Part shown: positions 7,806 through 16,275 of the stretch, in pieces
How the letters are laid out: the number at the start of each line of letters is the position of its first letter
Numbering within the stretch: position 1 is the stretch's first letter
Assembly: GCA_052387955.1 (NCBI GenBank)
Contig: JBQTIQ010000008.1
Location: 19,223 to 83,222, forward strand
Direction of reading: 5' to 3'
DNA length: 64,000 bases
Source: JBQTIQ01 sp052387955
Lineage (GTDB): Bacteria; Actinomycetota; Acidimicrobiia; Acidimicrobiales; JACDCH01
Notes under the pieces: model-generated
Databases searched by the model: none
Told to the model about the DNA's origin: nothing
The model's input: the letters and a program-made list of their open reading frames with translations, nothing else
Position numbers and translations under genes: made by a program

Positions 7806-8783
7806 TCAGTGCGTGTGGGGTGGGTGGGCGGACGTGGTCTCGAGCCAGCGCCGGAACCCGGCGGCGTTGGAGTGGATGCCGTTGAGGGTCTCGAGCTTCT
7901 CCCGCTGGGCGGGGTCGACGCCGTCGAGCTCATGGCCGAAGGTGACCTCGAGGGCAGCGGCGATGTCGCGCCCTTCCCTCCACGCCACCTCGGCCACCGC
8001 GGCCCAGCGGCGCAGGACCTCTTGGGCCTCCTCCAGGGTGTCGGCCGGGCCCGGTACCAGCCCGTAGTGGGCCAGCGCCACGCCGGTGGGACGGAGGCTG
8101 GCGAACTTCCGCAACGACGTCAGTGCCTGATCGAGGTCGAAGTCGGGTGGCGGCGCCGCCGGCCGGAGGATGCCGGCATCGGGCAGGCGTACGCCGACGG
8201 CGTCGCCGGCGAACAACAGGCCGCTCTCGGAGTCGTGCAGGGCGAGGTGATGCTTGGCGTGCCCGGGCGAGTCGACGGTCCTCAGTGCCCGGCCGCCGCC
8301 GAGCGACAACAGGTCGCCGTCCTCGAGGACCTTGACGCGGTCGGCCGGCGTGGGGTCGAGGCGGCCGTAGAGCGAGTCGAGCAGGTCGCCGTAGACCATG
8401 GCCGCGCTGGCCACCAACCGCGACGGGTCGACGAGGTGCCGGGCACCCCGGCCGTGGACGTAGACGGTGGCTCGGGGGAAGGCCCGGGCCACGTCGCCGA
8501 CGCCGCCGGCGTGGTCCAGGTGGATGTGGGTCACGGCGATGCTGGCCAGGTCGGCGGCGTCCACGTTGAGGTCGGCCAGCGCCGCCAGGAGGGCGGGCAC
8601 CGACGACTGGCTCCCGGTCTCCACCAGCACCGGCTCGGGCCCCTCGATCAGGTAGCCGGCGGTGACCCGTTCCCAGCCACCGAGGAGGGTGTCGATCTGG
8701 ATGACGCCGGGGCCGATGACGGTGTGCACCGCCCCAGTCTCGCCGGCCGTGCCGATTGGTCGCGAGCTGCGCTCGTCGGCCAT
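7806..8783 (-). CDS. MBL-fold metallo-hydrolase
   Basis: 325 residues. The metal-binding motif is THIHLDHAGG (HxHxDH), with a second-shell His in DSPGHAKHH and Asp in LLFAGDAVGV. The first strand IQIDTLLGGWERVTAGYLIEG matches the common metallo-beta-lactamase-fold hydrolases. The C-terminal helical region (residues 230-325) is also typical. ATG at 8783 (MADERSSRP) is preferred; a GTG (VHTVIGPG) further in is possible. It is divergent from xseA by 31 bases. Substrate unknown. Confidence 0.85.
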   Translation of the reverse strand: MADERSSRPIGTAGETGAVHTVIGPGVIQIDTLLGGWERVTAGYLIEGPEPVLVETGSQSSVPALLAALADLNVDAADLASIAVTHIHLDHAGGVGDVARAFPRATVYVHGRGARHLVDPSRLVASAAMVYGDLLDSLYGRLDPTPADRVKVLEDGDLLSLGGGRALRTVDSPGHAKHHLALHDSESGLLFAGDAVGVRLPDAGILRPAAPPPDFDLDQALTSLRKFASLRPTGVALAHYGLVPGPADTLEEAQEVLRRWAAVAEVAWREGRDIAAALEVTFGHELDGVDPAQREKLETLNGIHSNAAGFRRWLETTSAHPPHTH

Positions 8784-8814
8784 GCAGACCGGCCGGCACT
8801 GCCAGACTTGGCGA

Positions 8815-10053
8815 GTGCAGCAGCCGCTCTTCGTCGACGAGCCGACATGGTCGGTGGTCGAGCTGAGCCAGGCCGTCGGCCTCGCCGTAGGGCGGGCCTT
8901 CCCCGACGAGGTGTGGGTGTCGGGGGAGATCGCCAACCTCCAGCGGCCGGCCTCGGGGCATGTCTACTTCGACCTCGTCGGGGAGGGGGCCCGGCTGCGG
9001 GTGACGCTGTGGGCAGCCGACCGCCGGGTGGTCAACGGCATCCTGCGCCGGGCCGGCGGAGCCGTCCGCATGGCGGACGGCACGGAGGTCCGTCTCCGGT
9101 CCCGGGTCACCTGGTGGCCCGACGGGGGCCAGCTCTCGTTGCGGATGTTGGGGATCGACACCGCCTACACGCTCGGCCAGCTCGAGGCCGAGCGCCAACG
9201 GCTCCTACAGGTGCTCGAAGCCGAAGGGCTCCTGGCCCGCCAGCGGGCGCTGGCGCTGGCGGCCGTGCCCCTGCGGGTGGGCCTCGTCACCAGCGACGGG
9301 TCCGCCGCGGCGTCCGATTTCCTCCACACCCTGGAGGCGAGCGGGCACGGTTGGCAGGTGGTGGTGGCCGACACGCGGGTCCAGGGGCCGGCGGCAGAGC
9401 CGTCGGTGCTCGCCGCCTTGGAGGCGATGGCTGCGGTCGTTCCCGCCCTCGACGTCGTGTGCCTGGTCCGGGGCGGTGGCGCCCGCACCGACCTCGCCGC
9501 TTTCGACCGAGAGGCCGTGGCCCGCGCCATCTCCCTGTGCCCGGTGCCGGTCCTCACTGGGATCGGCCACGAGATCGACACCACCGTGGCCGACCTCGTC
9601 GCCCACCAGCGGCTGAAGACCCCGTCGGCCTGTGCCGCCTTCCTGGTGGAGCGGGTCGCCGCTTTCGGGGAGCTGCTGGACCGCCGGTCCGATGGCGTGA
9701 CCGCGGCAGCAGCGGCCGTGCTGGAGCAGGCCGGCGCACGCCTGCAACGGGCGTCGGCCCGCGCCGGGGCCGCCGCTCGTCACCATCTCCGGGCCGAGGA
9801 GTACCGGCTCGGCGCCAGCGCGCAGCGCCTTGCCCACCGCCCGCACCAGCTGCTCGACCGTGCCCAGCGGACGTTGGACACGGTCGACGCCCGGGCCCGC
9901 GCCCTCGACCCGTCGCGCCTGCTGGCCCGGGGCTGGTCGATCACCCGTGACCGCGCCGGCCGACTTGTGCGGGAACCCGGCGCCGTCCCCCCAGGGTCCA
10001 CCCTGGTCACTACCGTCGCCGGCGGCGAACTGCGGAGCACGGTCGATGGCTGA
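8815..10053 (+). CDS. xseA: Exodeoxyribonuclease VII large subunit
   Basis: 412 residues. The N-terminal OB fold contains VWVSGEIANLQRPASGHVYFDL. The catalytic domain contains GLVTSDGSAAASDF, VCLVRGGGARTDLAAFD, and GIGHEIDTTVADLVAHQRLKTP in two pieces, all diagnostic of XseA, which degrades single-stranded DNA with XseB. A helical region rich in Arg/Ala follows, and DPSRLLARGWSITRD ends the protein as usual. GTG at 8815; CAGACT at 8803-8808 lies 6 nt before it and could be a -10 of a leaderless message. xseB overlaps its 3' end. Confidence 0.93.
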   Translation: MQQPLFVDEPTWSVVELSQAVGLAVGRAFPDEVWVSGEIANLQRPASGHVYFDLVGEGARLRVTLWAADRRVVNGILRRAGGAVRMADGTEVRLRSRVTWWPDGGQLSLRMLGIDTAYTLGQLEAERQRLLQVLEAEGLLARQRALALAAVPLRVGLVTSDGSAAASDFLHTLEASGHGWQVVVADTRVQGPAAEPSVLAALEAMAAVVPALDVVCLVRGGGARTDLAAFDREAVARAISLCPVPVLTGIGHEIDTTVADLVAHQRLKTPSACAAFLVERVAAFGELLDRRSDGVTAAAAAVLEQAGARLQRASARAGAAARHHLRAEEYRLGASAQRLAHRPHQLLDRAQRTLDTVDARARALDPSRLLARGWSITRDRAGRLVREPGAVPPGSTLVTTVAGGELRSTVDG

Positions 10054-10294
10054 GGCGCCCGTCCCCGACGGCGGCTCGGCCGGCGACGCTCGGACTGTGG
10101 GCTACGCCGACGCCTTGCGGGAGCTCGAGGAGATCCTTTCCGAGCTCGAAGGCGACGCCGTCGACGTGGACCGTCTGGCCAGCCGGGTCGCCCGGGCCGC
10201 GGTTCTCATCGAGAGTTGCCGGGCCCGCATCGAAACCGCCCGCATGGACGTGGCCCGGATCGTCGGCGAGCCCGGCCAGGAGCGGGGCCTCTAG
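10046..10294 (+). CDS. xseB: Exodeoxyribonuclease VII small subunit
   Basis: 82 residues. The core GYADALRELEEILSELEGDAVDVDRLASRVARA is the XseB helical hairpin (read here in two parts, about residues 18-50), followed by CRARIETARMDV. ATG at 10046 overlaps the xseA stop by 8 bases, which implies translational coupling of the two subunits. Confidence 0.9.
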   Translation: MAEAPVPDGGSAGDARTVGYADALRELEEILSELEGDAVDVDRLASRVARAAVLIESCRARIETARMDVARIVGEPGQERGL

Positions 10295-10433
10295 ATGGGG
10301 GCCGGGGGGGCGCAGCCCACTGGCTAGTCGTCCGGCCGGCGCCCCGACTTGTCGGGCATCCGTCCCGGTCCGCCGCTACGTAGGCCAGGCAATGGTGGTG
10401 CTACAGCCCGACGGTCCTACGCTTGGCGCCCGA

Positions 10434-11501
10434 ATGGCGGGACCCGCACGCAGTGTGACCTTGCCGGCGAGCCTCGCCGTCGTAGCCCAGCGGACCGGGC
10501 GACGTCTCGGCACGATGATGACCGCCGAGCTGGAGCGCTGGAGCGCGCTCGACCAGGACATGGCCGAGCCCCTGCGTTCGTTGATGCGCCTGGTCGGCGC
10601 CGGCGGCAAGCGGTTGCGGCCGGCGTTCTGTCACTGGGGGTTCGTCGGAGCCGGCGGCGACCCCGACGACCCGGCCGTGGTCGAGGCCGGGTGTGCCTTC
10701 GAGATGCTGCACGCCTTCGCGCTGATCCACGACGACGTCATGGACGGCTCGCCGACCCGGCGGGGCCTGTGCACCGCCCACCGCGAGTACACCGACCGCC
10801 ACCGGGTGGCCCAATGGCGGGGCGAGGCCCGCCGCTTCGGCGAGGGCGTCGCCATCCTCATCGGGGACCTCGCCCATGTCTATGCCGACCGGTTCGTGGC
10901 CGGGGCACCCGACGAGGTCCGGACGTTGTGGGACGAGCTTCGGGTCGAGCTCAACGTGGGCCAGTTCCTCGACGTCCTCGGCACCGCCCGGGGTGACACC
11001 GACCTGGCCCGGGCCCGGCGCATCGCCCGTTACAAGTCCGGCAAGTACACGATCGAGCGGCCGCTTCACGTGGGCGCGGCCCTGGCCGGCCGGCCCGACC
11101 TGTTCGGCGTGCTGTCGGCCTATGGCGACCCGCTGGGAGAGGCGTTCCAGCTCCGCGACGACCTCCTGGGGGCCTTCGGCGATGAGTCGGTCACCGGCAA
11201 GCCGGTGGGCGACGACCTGCGCGAGGGCAAGCCCACGCCGCTGCTGGCGCTGGCCACCGCCCGGGCCACCGCGACGCAGGCCCATGCCCTCGCCCTCGTC
11301 GGCCGGCCCGACCTGTCCGCCGACGACGTGGCGTCCGTCCAGGCCGTCCTGGTCGACACCGGTGCCGTGGCCGAGACAGAGGCCATCATCGACGGGCTCA
11401 CCGCCCGTGCCGTCGACGCCGTGGACTGGGGCCAGATCCGCCCCGACGCCCACACCGCGCTGGTCGAGCTCGCTCATTTCGTCGCCTGGCGAGACCGCTG
11501 A
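10434..11501 (+). CDS. Polyprenyl diphosphate synthase, probably GGPP synthase
   Basis: 355 residues of the trans-isoprenyl diphosphate synthase fold. GAGGKRLRP binds IPP. The first Asp-rich motif is LIHDDVMDGSPTRRG and the second is FQLRDDLLGAFGD, with KPVGDDLREGKPTPLL after it. The residues upstream of the first motif (FEMLHAFA) suggest a medium-chain product such as GGPP, which fits the following crtI and crtB genes. ATG at 10434 is chosen; TACGCT at 10418-10423 lies 10 nt upstream and there is no Shine-Dalgarno. ATG 10392 is the alternative. crtE/idsA would be the usual names. Confidence 0.88.
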   Translation: MAGPARSVTLPASLAVVAQRTGRRLGTMMTAELERWSALDQDMAEPLRSLMRLVGAGGKRLRPAFCHWGFVGAGGDPDDPAVVEAGCAFEMLHAFALIHDDVMDGSPTRRGLCTAHREYTDRHRVAQWRGEARRFGEGVAILIGDLAHVYADRFVAGAPDEVRTLWDELRVELNVGQFLDVLGTARGDTDLARARRIARYKSGKYTIERPLHVGAALAGRPDLFGVLSAYGDPLGEAFQLRDDLLGAFGDESVTGKPVGDDLREGKPTPLLALATARATATQAHALALVGRPDLSADDVASVQAVLVDTGAVAETEAIIDGLTARAVDAVDWGQIRPDAHTALVELAHFVAWRDR

Positions 11502-11520
11502 GGTGCGAGGGGAGCGAGCC

Positions 11521-11587
11521 CCTCAGGCCGACGGCGCGAGCGCCAGCTCGCCCGGGGGCGATGGGTGTGGGGCGCAGCCCCACCAGC
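11521..11587 (-). repeat. GC-rich intergenic repeat, family A
   Basis: On the minus strand: a GGGGCTGCGCCCC hairpin, CACACCCATCGCC, then GGGCGAGCTGGCGCTCGCGC (itself a second inverted repeat) and CGTCGG. Almost the same 55-60 bases recur at 37704 and 46971. It lies in the 183 bases between the prenyl synthase and crtI. Confidence 0.65.
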
Positions 11588-11684
11588 AGAGAGCGATCGA
11601 CCCGATCGTGGGCCGGCTCGGGCTGCGGGCGCGGTTCGGTCCTATCGTCGCGCTCAGGCGCACCGAGCCGAGGGGGTAGCACGC

Positions 11685-13160
11685 ATGGAAGTCGTGGTCA
11701 TCGGGGCCGGTCTTGGTGGGCTGAGCACGGCGATGCATCTGCGCGGACGCGGCCACGACGTCGTCGTCCTCGAACGGGGCGACGTCCCCGGCGGACGGGC
11801 CGGGATCCTGCGACGCGACGGCTACCGCTTCGACACGGGCCCGACCGTGCTCACCATGATCGACATCATCGCCGACTGCTTCACCGCCGTCGGCGCCGAC
11901 ATGGCCGACCACCTGAAGATCTTCCCGGTCGACCCCATGTACCGGGCTGTCTTCGAGGACAACTCCGAGCTGCGGGTGTGGCACGGCCGTGAACGCATGG
12001 CCAAGGAGATCCGCTCGTTCGCCGGGCCCGACGCCGCCAAGCAGTTCCACAAGTTCTGTGACTGGCTCACCAAGCTCTACCGGCTCGAGATGCCGAACTT
12101 CATCGACCGCAACTTCAACTCGTTGTTCAGCATCGCCAACCCGTTGCCGCCGGGGATCCAGCTCTTCATGATGGGTGGCTTCGGCAAGGTCGCCAACCGG
12201 GTGGCCAAGTACTTCGACGACGAGCGCCTGCAGCGGATCTTCAGCTTCCAGTCGCTCTACGCCGGCCTCGCCCCCCAGCAGGCGCTGGCCATCTACTGCG
12301 TCATCACCTACATGGACACCGTCGCCGGCGTGTTCCAGCCCCAGGGGGGCATGCACGCCATCCCCCAGGCGATGGCCGACGCCTCCGAGCTGGCCGGCGT
12401 CGAGTTCCGCTACGGGGCCGAGGTCGACCGGATCATCCTCGAGGAGGGCACGTCGGGCCGGGTCCGGGGCGTGCGTCTTGCCGGTACCGGCGAGGTGATC
12501 GAGGCCGACGCCGTCGTCTGCAACCCCGATCTGCCGGTGGCCTACCGGACGCTGTTGCCGGGAACTCCCATGCCGCTGGTGGCCCGCCGGGGCACGTACT
12601 CGCCGTCGTGCGTGGTGTGGCACGTAGGGGCGAGAGGCGAGCTGCCGCCCGGCGTCGGCCATCACAACATCCATTTCGGCCAGCAGTGGGACCAGGCGTT
12701 CAAGGCGCTGCTAAAGGATGGCCGGCGGATGCCCGACCCGTCGATCCTGGTATCGGTGCCGACGTACTCCGATCCCACCGCCGCTCCCGAAGGGTGCCAC
12801 AGCCTCTTCGTGCTCGAGCCGACCCCCAACCTGGACGGCAAGGTCGACTGGACCCGCGAGCGGCACAAGGTCCGCGACGACCTGTCCCAGATGATCGAGA
12901 AGCTCGGCTACCCGATCGACATCCAGGTCGAGGAGCTGGTCGACCCCACTGACTGGGAGCGGATGGGCATGGAGCGGGGCACGCCGTTCGCGCTGTCGCA
13001 CCGGTTCCTGCAGACCGGCCCGTTCCGTCCGAACAACATCGACAAGCGGGCGCCCGGCCTCGTGTTCGTGGGCAGCAGTACATTGCCGGGCGTGGGGGTG
13101 CCCATGGTGCTGATCTCGGGCCGCCTGGCCGCCGAGCGAGTCGACGAGCTCTACCAGTGA
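11685..13160 (+). CDS. crtI: Phytoene desaturase
   Basis: 491 residues. The N-terminal dinucleotide fold MEVVVIGAGLGGLSTAMHL binds FAD, with ERGDVPGGRAG after it. The C-terminal family signature is GLVFVGSSTLPGVGVPMVLI (residues about 462-482). The carotenoid flavin amine oxidase family introduces double bonds into phytoene; end product (lycopene or neurosporene) cannot be read from sequence. ATG 11685 has GAGGGGG about 9 bases upstream. TATCGT at about 11643-11648 may be the -10. Its stop overlaps the crtB GTG by GTGA. Confidence 0.9.
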   Translation: MEVVVIGAGLGGLSTAMHLRGRGHDVVVLERGDVPGGRAGILRRDGYRFDTGPTVLTMIDIIADCFTAVGADMADHLKIFPVDPMYRAVFEDNSELRVWHGRERMAKEIRSFAGPDAAKQFHKFCDWLTKLYRLEMPNFIDRNFNSLFSIANPLPPGIQLFMMGGFGKVANRVAKYFDDERLQRIFSFQSLYAGLAPQQALAIYCVITYMDTVAGVFQPQGGMHAIPQAMADASELAGVEFRYGAEVDRIILEEGTSGRVRGVRLAGTGEVIEADAVVCNPDLPVAYRTLLPGTPMPLVARRGTYSPSCVVWHVGARGELPPGVGHHNIHFGQQWDQAFKALLKDGRRMPDPSILVSVPTYSDPTAAPEGCHSLFVLEPTPNLDGKVDWTRERHKVRDDLSQMIEKLGYPIDIQVEELVDPTDWERMGMERGTPFALSHRFLQTGPFRPNNIDKRAPGLVFVGSSTLPGVGVPMVLISGRLAAERVDELYQ

Positions 13161-14080
13161 TCACCCTCGAGCAGTCCTATCGACGCTGCCGGGAGCTCAA
13201 CAAGCGCAACGGCACCACCTACTACTGGTCGACCTACGCCCTGCCTCCGGTCAAGCGCCACCACGTGCACGCCCTCTACGGGTTCTGCCGCTACGCCGAC
13301 GACATCGTCGACGACCTCGGCCCGGTGCCCGTCGACGTGCGGGCCAAAGCCCTGCACGAGTTCGGCGACCGCTTCTTCGCCGATCTCGAGACCGGGCGGT
13401 CCGACGACGACGTGCTGTGGGCCGTTGTCCACACGGTGCTCAGCTTCGGGATCGACCCCGACTGCTTCCGCCGGTTCCTGCACTCGATGGAGATGGACCT
13501 CACCGTCGACCGCTACGAGTCCTTCGACGACCTGCTCGGCTACATGGACGGCTCAGCCGCGGTCATCGGCGAGATGATGCTGCCGATCCTCGAGCCGCTG
13601 ACACCCGAAGCGAAAGCGCCGGCCCGCGCCCTGGGGAACGCCTTCCAGCTCACCAACTTCCTGCGGGACATCGAAGAGGACCTGCGCCGCGGCCGGACCT
13701 ACGTGCCTCAGAGCGACATCCGCTGGTTCGGGGCCGAGGAGGCCTTCGAGGACCGCCGGGTGACACCGGGGTTCCTGGCCCTGATGCGCTTCGAGATCAG
13801 CCGCATCCGGGCGATCTACCGCCAGGCCGACCTCGGGATCGACATGCTGCCGCCATCGTCGGCGCGCGCCATCCGGGCGGCACGGGTGCTCTACAGCCGG
13901 ATCCTCGACGTGATCGAGACCAACGGCCTCGACGTCTTCGAGTCGAGGGCCCGGGTGCCGACCTGGCAGAAGGCTGCTACCGGCGTGAAGGCGCTCGTCC
14001 TCGACGACGCCGTCCGCAAGGGCCGGCTCGGCGCCCGGCGCGCCCTCAGCGGGGTGCGGGGACGAGAGGGTCGCGGGTAA
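13157..14080 (+). CDS. crtB: Phytoene synthase
   Basis: 307 residues of the squalene/phytoene synthase family, condensing two GGPP to phytoene. Both Asp-rich motifs are present: YADDIVDDLG near residue 48 and NFLRDIEEDLRRGRTYVP near 170. The GTG start overlaps the crtI stop (GTGA), so the two are translationally coupled. The 3' end overlaps the convergent crtZ gene by 35 bases. Confidence 0.92.
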   Translation: MITLEQSYRRCRELNKRNGTTYYWSTYALPPVKRHHVHALYGFCRYADDIVDDLGPVPVDVRAKALHEFGDRFFADLETGRSDDDVLWAVVHTVLSFGIDPDCFRRFLHSMEMDLTVDRYESFDDLLGYMDGSAAVIGEMMLPILEPLTPEAKAPARALGNAFQLTNFLRDIEEDLRRGRTYVPQSDIRWFGAEEAFEDRRVTPGFLALMRFEISRIRAIYRQADLGIDMLPPSSARAIRAARVLYSRILDVIETNGLDVFESRARVPTWQKAATGVKALVLDDAVRKGRLGARRALSGVRGREGRG

Positions 14081-14522
14081 CGGCCTGTGCTCGCTCCCGT
14101 AGCTCGCGGGGGACGACCGGCAGCAGGAACCCGTACGGCTCACCGGCCCACAGGTGGTGGATGCGATGCGCCTCGCGGACCCGCTCCAGGGGGGCGCACC
14201 GCCAGGTGAAGCCCGGGATGCGGCGGTGGATGTAGATGTCGTGCACGAACAGGTAGGCCATGCCGTAGAGGGTGACGCCGAGGCCCACCCATGCCAACGC
14301 CGACAGCCCGTCCACGAACGTCCCGGCCGCGATGGCAGCGATGGTGAGCACCGCGGCGACGACCGGGTAGAGGTCGTTCGCCTCGAAGAGGGTGAGGCGG
14401 ACCTGATGGTGCCCGACGTGCCAGGCCCCGAGGCGCCCGTGCATCACGTAGCGGTGGGCCAGATAGGCCGCCGGCTCCATCAGGACGAAGGCGACCAGCA
14501 CCAGTCCCAACTCGGCCGGCAT
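14046..14522 (-). CDS. crtZ: Beta-carotene hydroxylase-type (CrtZ) di-iron enzyme
   Basis: 158 residues. Histidine clusters of the fatty-acid-hydroxylase superfamily are clear: AHRYVMH, HVGHH, HDIYIHRR and HRIHHLW, with transmembrane helices between them. This arrangement and size match CrtZ, which adds hydroxyls at C3 of cyclic carotenoid ends. It faces crtB tail to tail with a 35-base overlap. A lycopene cyclase, needed to make its usual substrate, is not in the window. Confidence 0.82.
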   Translation of the reverse strand: MPAELGLVLVAFVLMEPAAYLAHRYVMHGRLGAWHVGHHQVRLTLFEANDLYPVVAAVLTIAAIAAGTFVDGLSALAWVGLGVTLYGMAYLFVHDIYIHRRIPGFTWRCAPLERVREAHRIHHLWAGEPYGFLLPVVPRELRERAQAVTRDPLVPAPR

Positions 14523-14605
14523 CGGGACAAGGGTACCGGCTCGGGCGCGCCGATGAAGGCCTGGGAGGCCTGCTGTTCCCGCTGATCGAGCTCTCCCGTC
14601 CGGTC

Positions 14606-15064
14606 ATGGTCGTGCTGGACGTCGCGGTGTGGGGCGCGTGGAGCGCGGTGGTCGGCTACTGGGGCCACCGGCGCCCGCCGCAGGCGTTTGCCGGCAACCG
14701 GCGCCTCTACCGGCTCCGGCGTTGGGAGCGAGGCGGGCGCTTCTACGAGGAACGGCTTCGCATCAAGGACTGGAAGGACCGGCTACCGGACGCGGGAGCG
14801 TTCTTCGCCGGCGGGATGTCCAAACGCGCCCTACCGGGCAAGGGCATCGAAGCGCTGTCGCGCTTCGAGATCGAGACCCGGCGAGCCGAGTGGGCCCACT
14901 GGGTGATCATGCTGGCGGTGCCCGTGTTCGTGATCTGGAACTACTGGTGGGTGGTACCGGTCATGGCCGGCTACGCGGTGGCCGCCAACGGCCCCTGTGT
15001 CGCCGTACAGCGCTACAACCGGGCCCGGCTCGAGCACTTGCTCGACCGGTCCCGGCCCGGCTGA
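14606..15064 (+). CDS. Glycosyl-4,4'-diaponeurosporenoate acyltransferase-like (CrtO family) protein
   Basis: 152 residues. RLYRLRRWERGGRFYEERL, IKDWKDRLPDAGAFFAGGMSK, a RFEIETRRAEWAHW stretch and PCVAVQRYNRARL form the conserved core of the staphyloxanthin-pathway CrtO family, which transfers fatty acyl groups onto glycosylated carotenoids. Hydrophobic helices lie at the N-terminus and at about 100-125. ATG 14606 is the first good start, but coding-like sequence (LIELSRPV) runs in frame just before it, so the true start may be an upstream CTG/TTG-type codon. It is divergent from crtZ by 83 bases. Confidence 0.75.
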   Translation: MVVLDVAVWGAWSAVVGYWGHRRPPQAFAGNRRLYRLRRWERGGRFYEERLRIKDWKDRLPDAGAFFAGGMSKRALPGKGIEALSRFEIETRRAEWAHWVIMLAVPVFVIWNYWWVVPVMAGYAVAANGPCVAVQRYNRARLEHLLDRSRPG

Positions 15065-15078
15065 GCCGCCGACCGGGT

Positions 15079-15474
15079 TCACGACCCCCGGGCATTGGCG
15101 ATGAGGTCGCGGATCTCGGTCAACAGCAGGGCTTCGTCGCTCGGGGTCGGAGTGGCGGCGATCGCCTCCTCCTCGCCCCGCTTGCGCCGCTGCGCCAACG
15201 TGTTCATCGGCCGCACGACCGCGAAGAACACCGCGGCCGCGATCAGCACGAACGAGATCACGTCGTTGAGGAACACGCCGTAACCGAACGTGCTCTCGTT
15301 GATGGTGAAGTCGAGCGAGCTGAAGTCCTGGTTGCCGGGGATGGCGATCAGCGGTGTCAGCAGGTTCTTGGTCAACGACGTGACCACGGCACCGAAGGCG
15401 GCGCCGATCACCACCGCTACCGCCAGGTCGACGATGTTGCCCCTCAGCAGGAACGCCTTGAACTCCTTCAGCAT
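15079..15474 (-). CDS. mscL: Large-conductance mechanosensitive channel
   Basis: 131 residues. MLKEFKAFLLRGNIVDLAVA and VIGAAFGAVVTSL are the N-terminal amphipathic helix and pore helix TM1; VFLNDVISFVLIAAAVFF is TM2. A charged cytoplasmic helix (RRKRGEEE) follows. The homopentamer opens under membrane tension to release osmolytes. ATG 15474 has GAGGAGA 4-9 bases upstream, so the four extra codons before it are not used. Confidence 0.95.
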   Translation of the reverse strand: MLKEFKAFLLRGNIVDLAVAVVIGAAFGAVVTSLTKNLLTPLIAIPGNQDFSSLDFTINESTFGYGVFLNDVISFVLIAAAVFFAVVRPMNTLAQRRKRGEEEAIAATPTPSDEALLLTEIRDLIANARGS

Positions 15475-15487
15475 CGTTCTCCTCATC

Positions 15488-15631
15488 TCTTGCGTTCCCC
15501 GGCCGCGCAGGCCGGGCTTGGACGCGCCTCCGCTGGCGCTCCGGCGCTCGCATCGGTGGCACGTCTGGTCTAGCCCGATGCGCAGGCCGGGCTTGGACCG
15601 CGCCTCCCGCGGGCGCTCCGGCGCCGGCGTT
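15488..15631 (+). repeat. GC-rich repeat family B, two tandem-like copies
   Basis: GCGTTCCCCGGCCGCGCAGG then CCGGGCTTGGACGCGCC and GGCGCTCCGGCGCTCGCATC at 15493-15556, followed by a shorter second copy at about 15578-15628. The same sequence recurs at 17538-17630. The stretch 15475-15855 holds no gene. Confidence 0.55.
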
Positions 15632-15667
15632 GGTGGCGGTGGCGGTGGCGGTGGCGGTGGCGGTGGC
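15632..15667 (+). repeat. Hexanucleotide microsatellite, six GGTGGC units
   Basis: Six perfect tandem copies of GGTGGC. It lies in the non-coding stretch between mscL and a response regulator gene, about 190 bases before the latter's start. Confidence 0.9.
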
Positions 15668-15855
15668 GGACGGTCTATCAGAGCGGTCGCTACGGACAGC
15701 GGACGAAACGCCGAGCCCAGGGCGTTGAGTGCCCGAATGGGATGAACGGGCGAATCCGACCGGATCGGCTGATAGGCGCGAACCGGCCAGGGCTGCGATC
15801 ATGACCGGCGATGGCCCGGCGAGCGCCGGCCCGAGAGAAGGGATGCGGGGAGCGG

Positions 15856-16230
15856 ATGAGCCTGCTGCGGGTCGTGTTGGTCGACGACGACCGCAAGATG
15901 GTCGACCTGGTGCAGGGCATCCTCGCCGACGAAGGTTTCGACGTCGTCGGCTTCACCGGGACCGACGAGGCCCTCGACCGGCTCGACGAGCTCGACCCCC
16001 ACGTCGTCGTCCTCGACGAGGTCATGCCCGGTCGCAACGGGCTCTCGGTAGCCGAGGAGATCGTCGAGCGTCGCCCCGGGCAGGCCATCGTGATCTTCAG
16101 CTCGCTGTTCGACCTGCAGCTGAGCCGGCAGGTCGAACGCCAAGGCTTCCGCTACGTCGAGAAGGCCGACGGTATCGACGCCCTGGAGGGCGCCATACGC
16201 GAGGCCGCCGCCGGTGGGCGCCGGCGGTGA
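15856..16230 (+). CDS. Single-domain response regulator (receiver only)
   Basis: 124 residues with only a CheY-like receiver. The acidic pocket is VDDD near residue 9, the phospho-acceptor Asp is in VVVLDEVMPG, Ser in IFSSLF and Lys in YVEKADG complete the site. There is no output domain and no histidine kinase nearby. ATG 15856 has GGGGAG four bases upstream; a longer upstream reading is not needed. Confidence 0.85.
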   Translation: MSLLRVVLVDDDRKMVDLVQGILADEGFDVVGFTGTDEALDRLDELDPHVVVLDEVMPGRNGLSVAEEIVERRPGQAIVIFSSLFDLQLSRQVERQGFRYVEKADGIDALEGAIREAAAGGRRR

Positions 16231-16275
16231 CAGGCCGTCGGGGGGCGGAGCGTGCCGAGGGCAGAGGCCTGGCGG

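Noticed and set aside
7809..9950. Very long plus-strand open frame over the MBL and xseA genes (also 18258-20771, 20809-22866, 22866-25361, 41558-42895, 45067-46599)
   Set aside because: These lie antisense or out of frame to clear genes, have His/Arg/Pro/Gly-rich text with no motifs, and are expected in DNA of this GC content.
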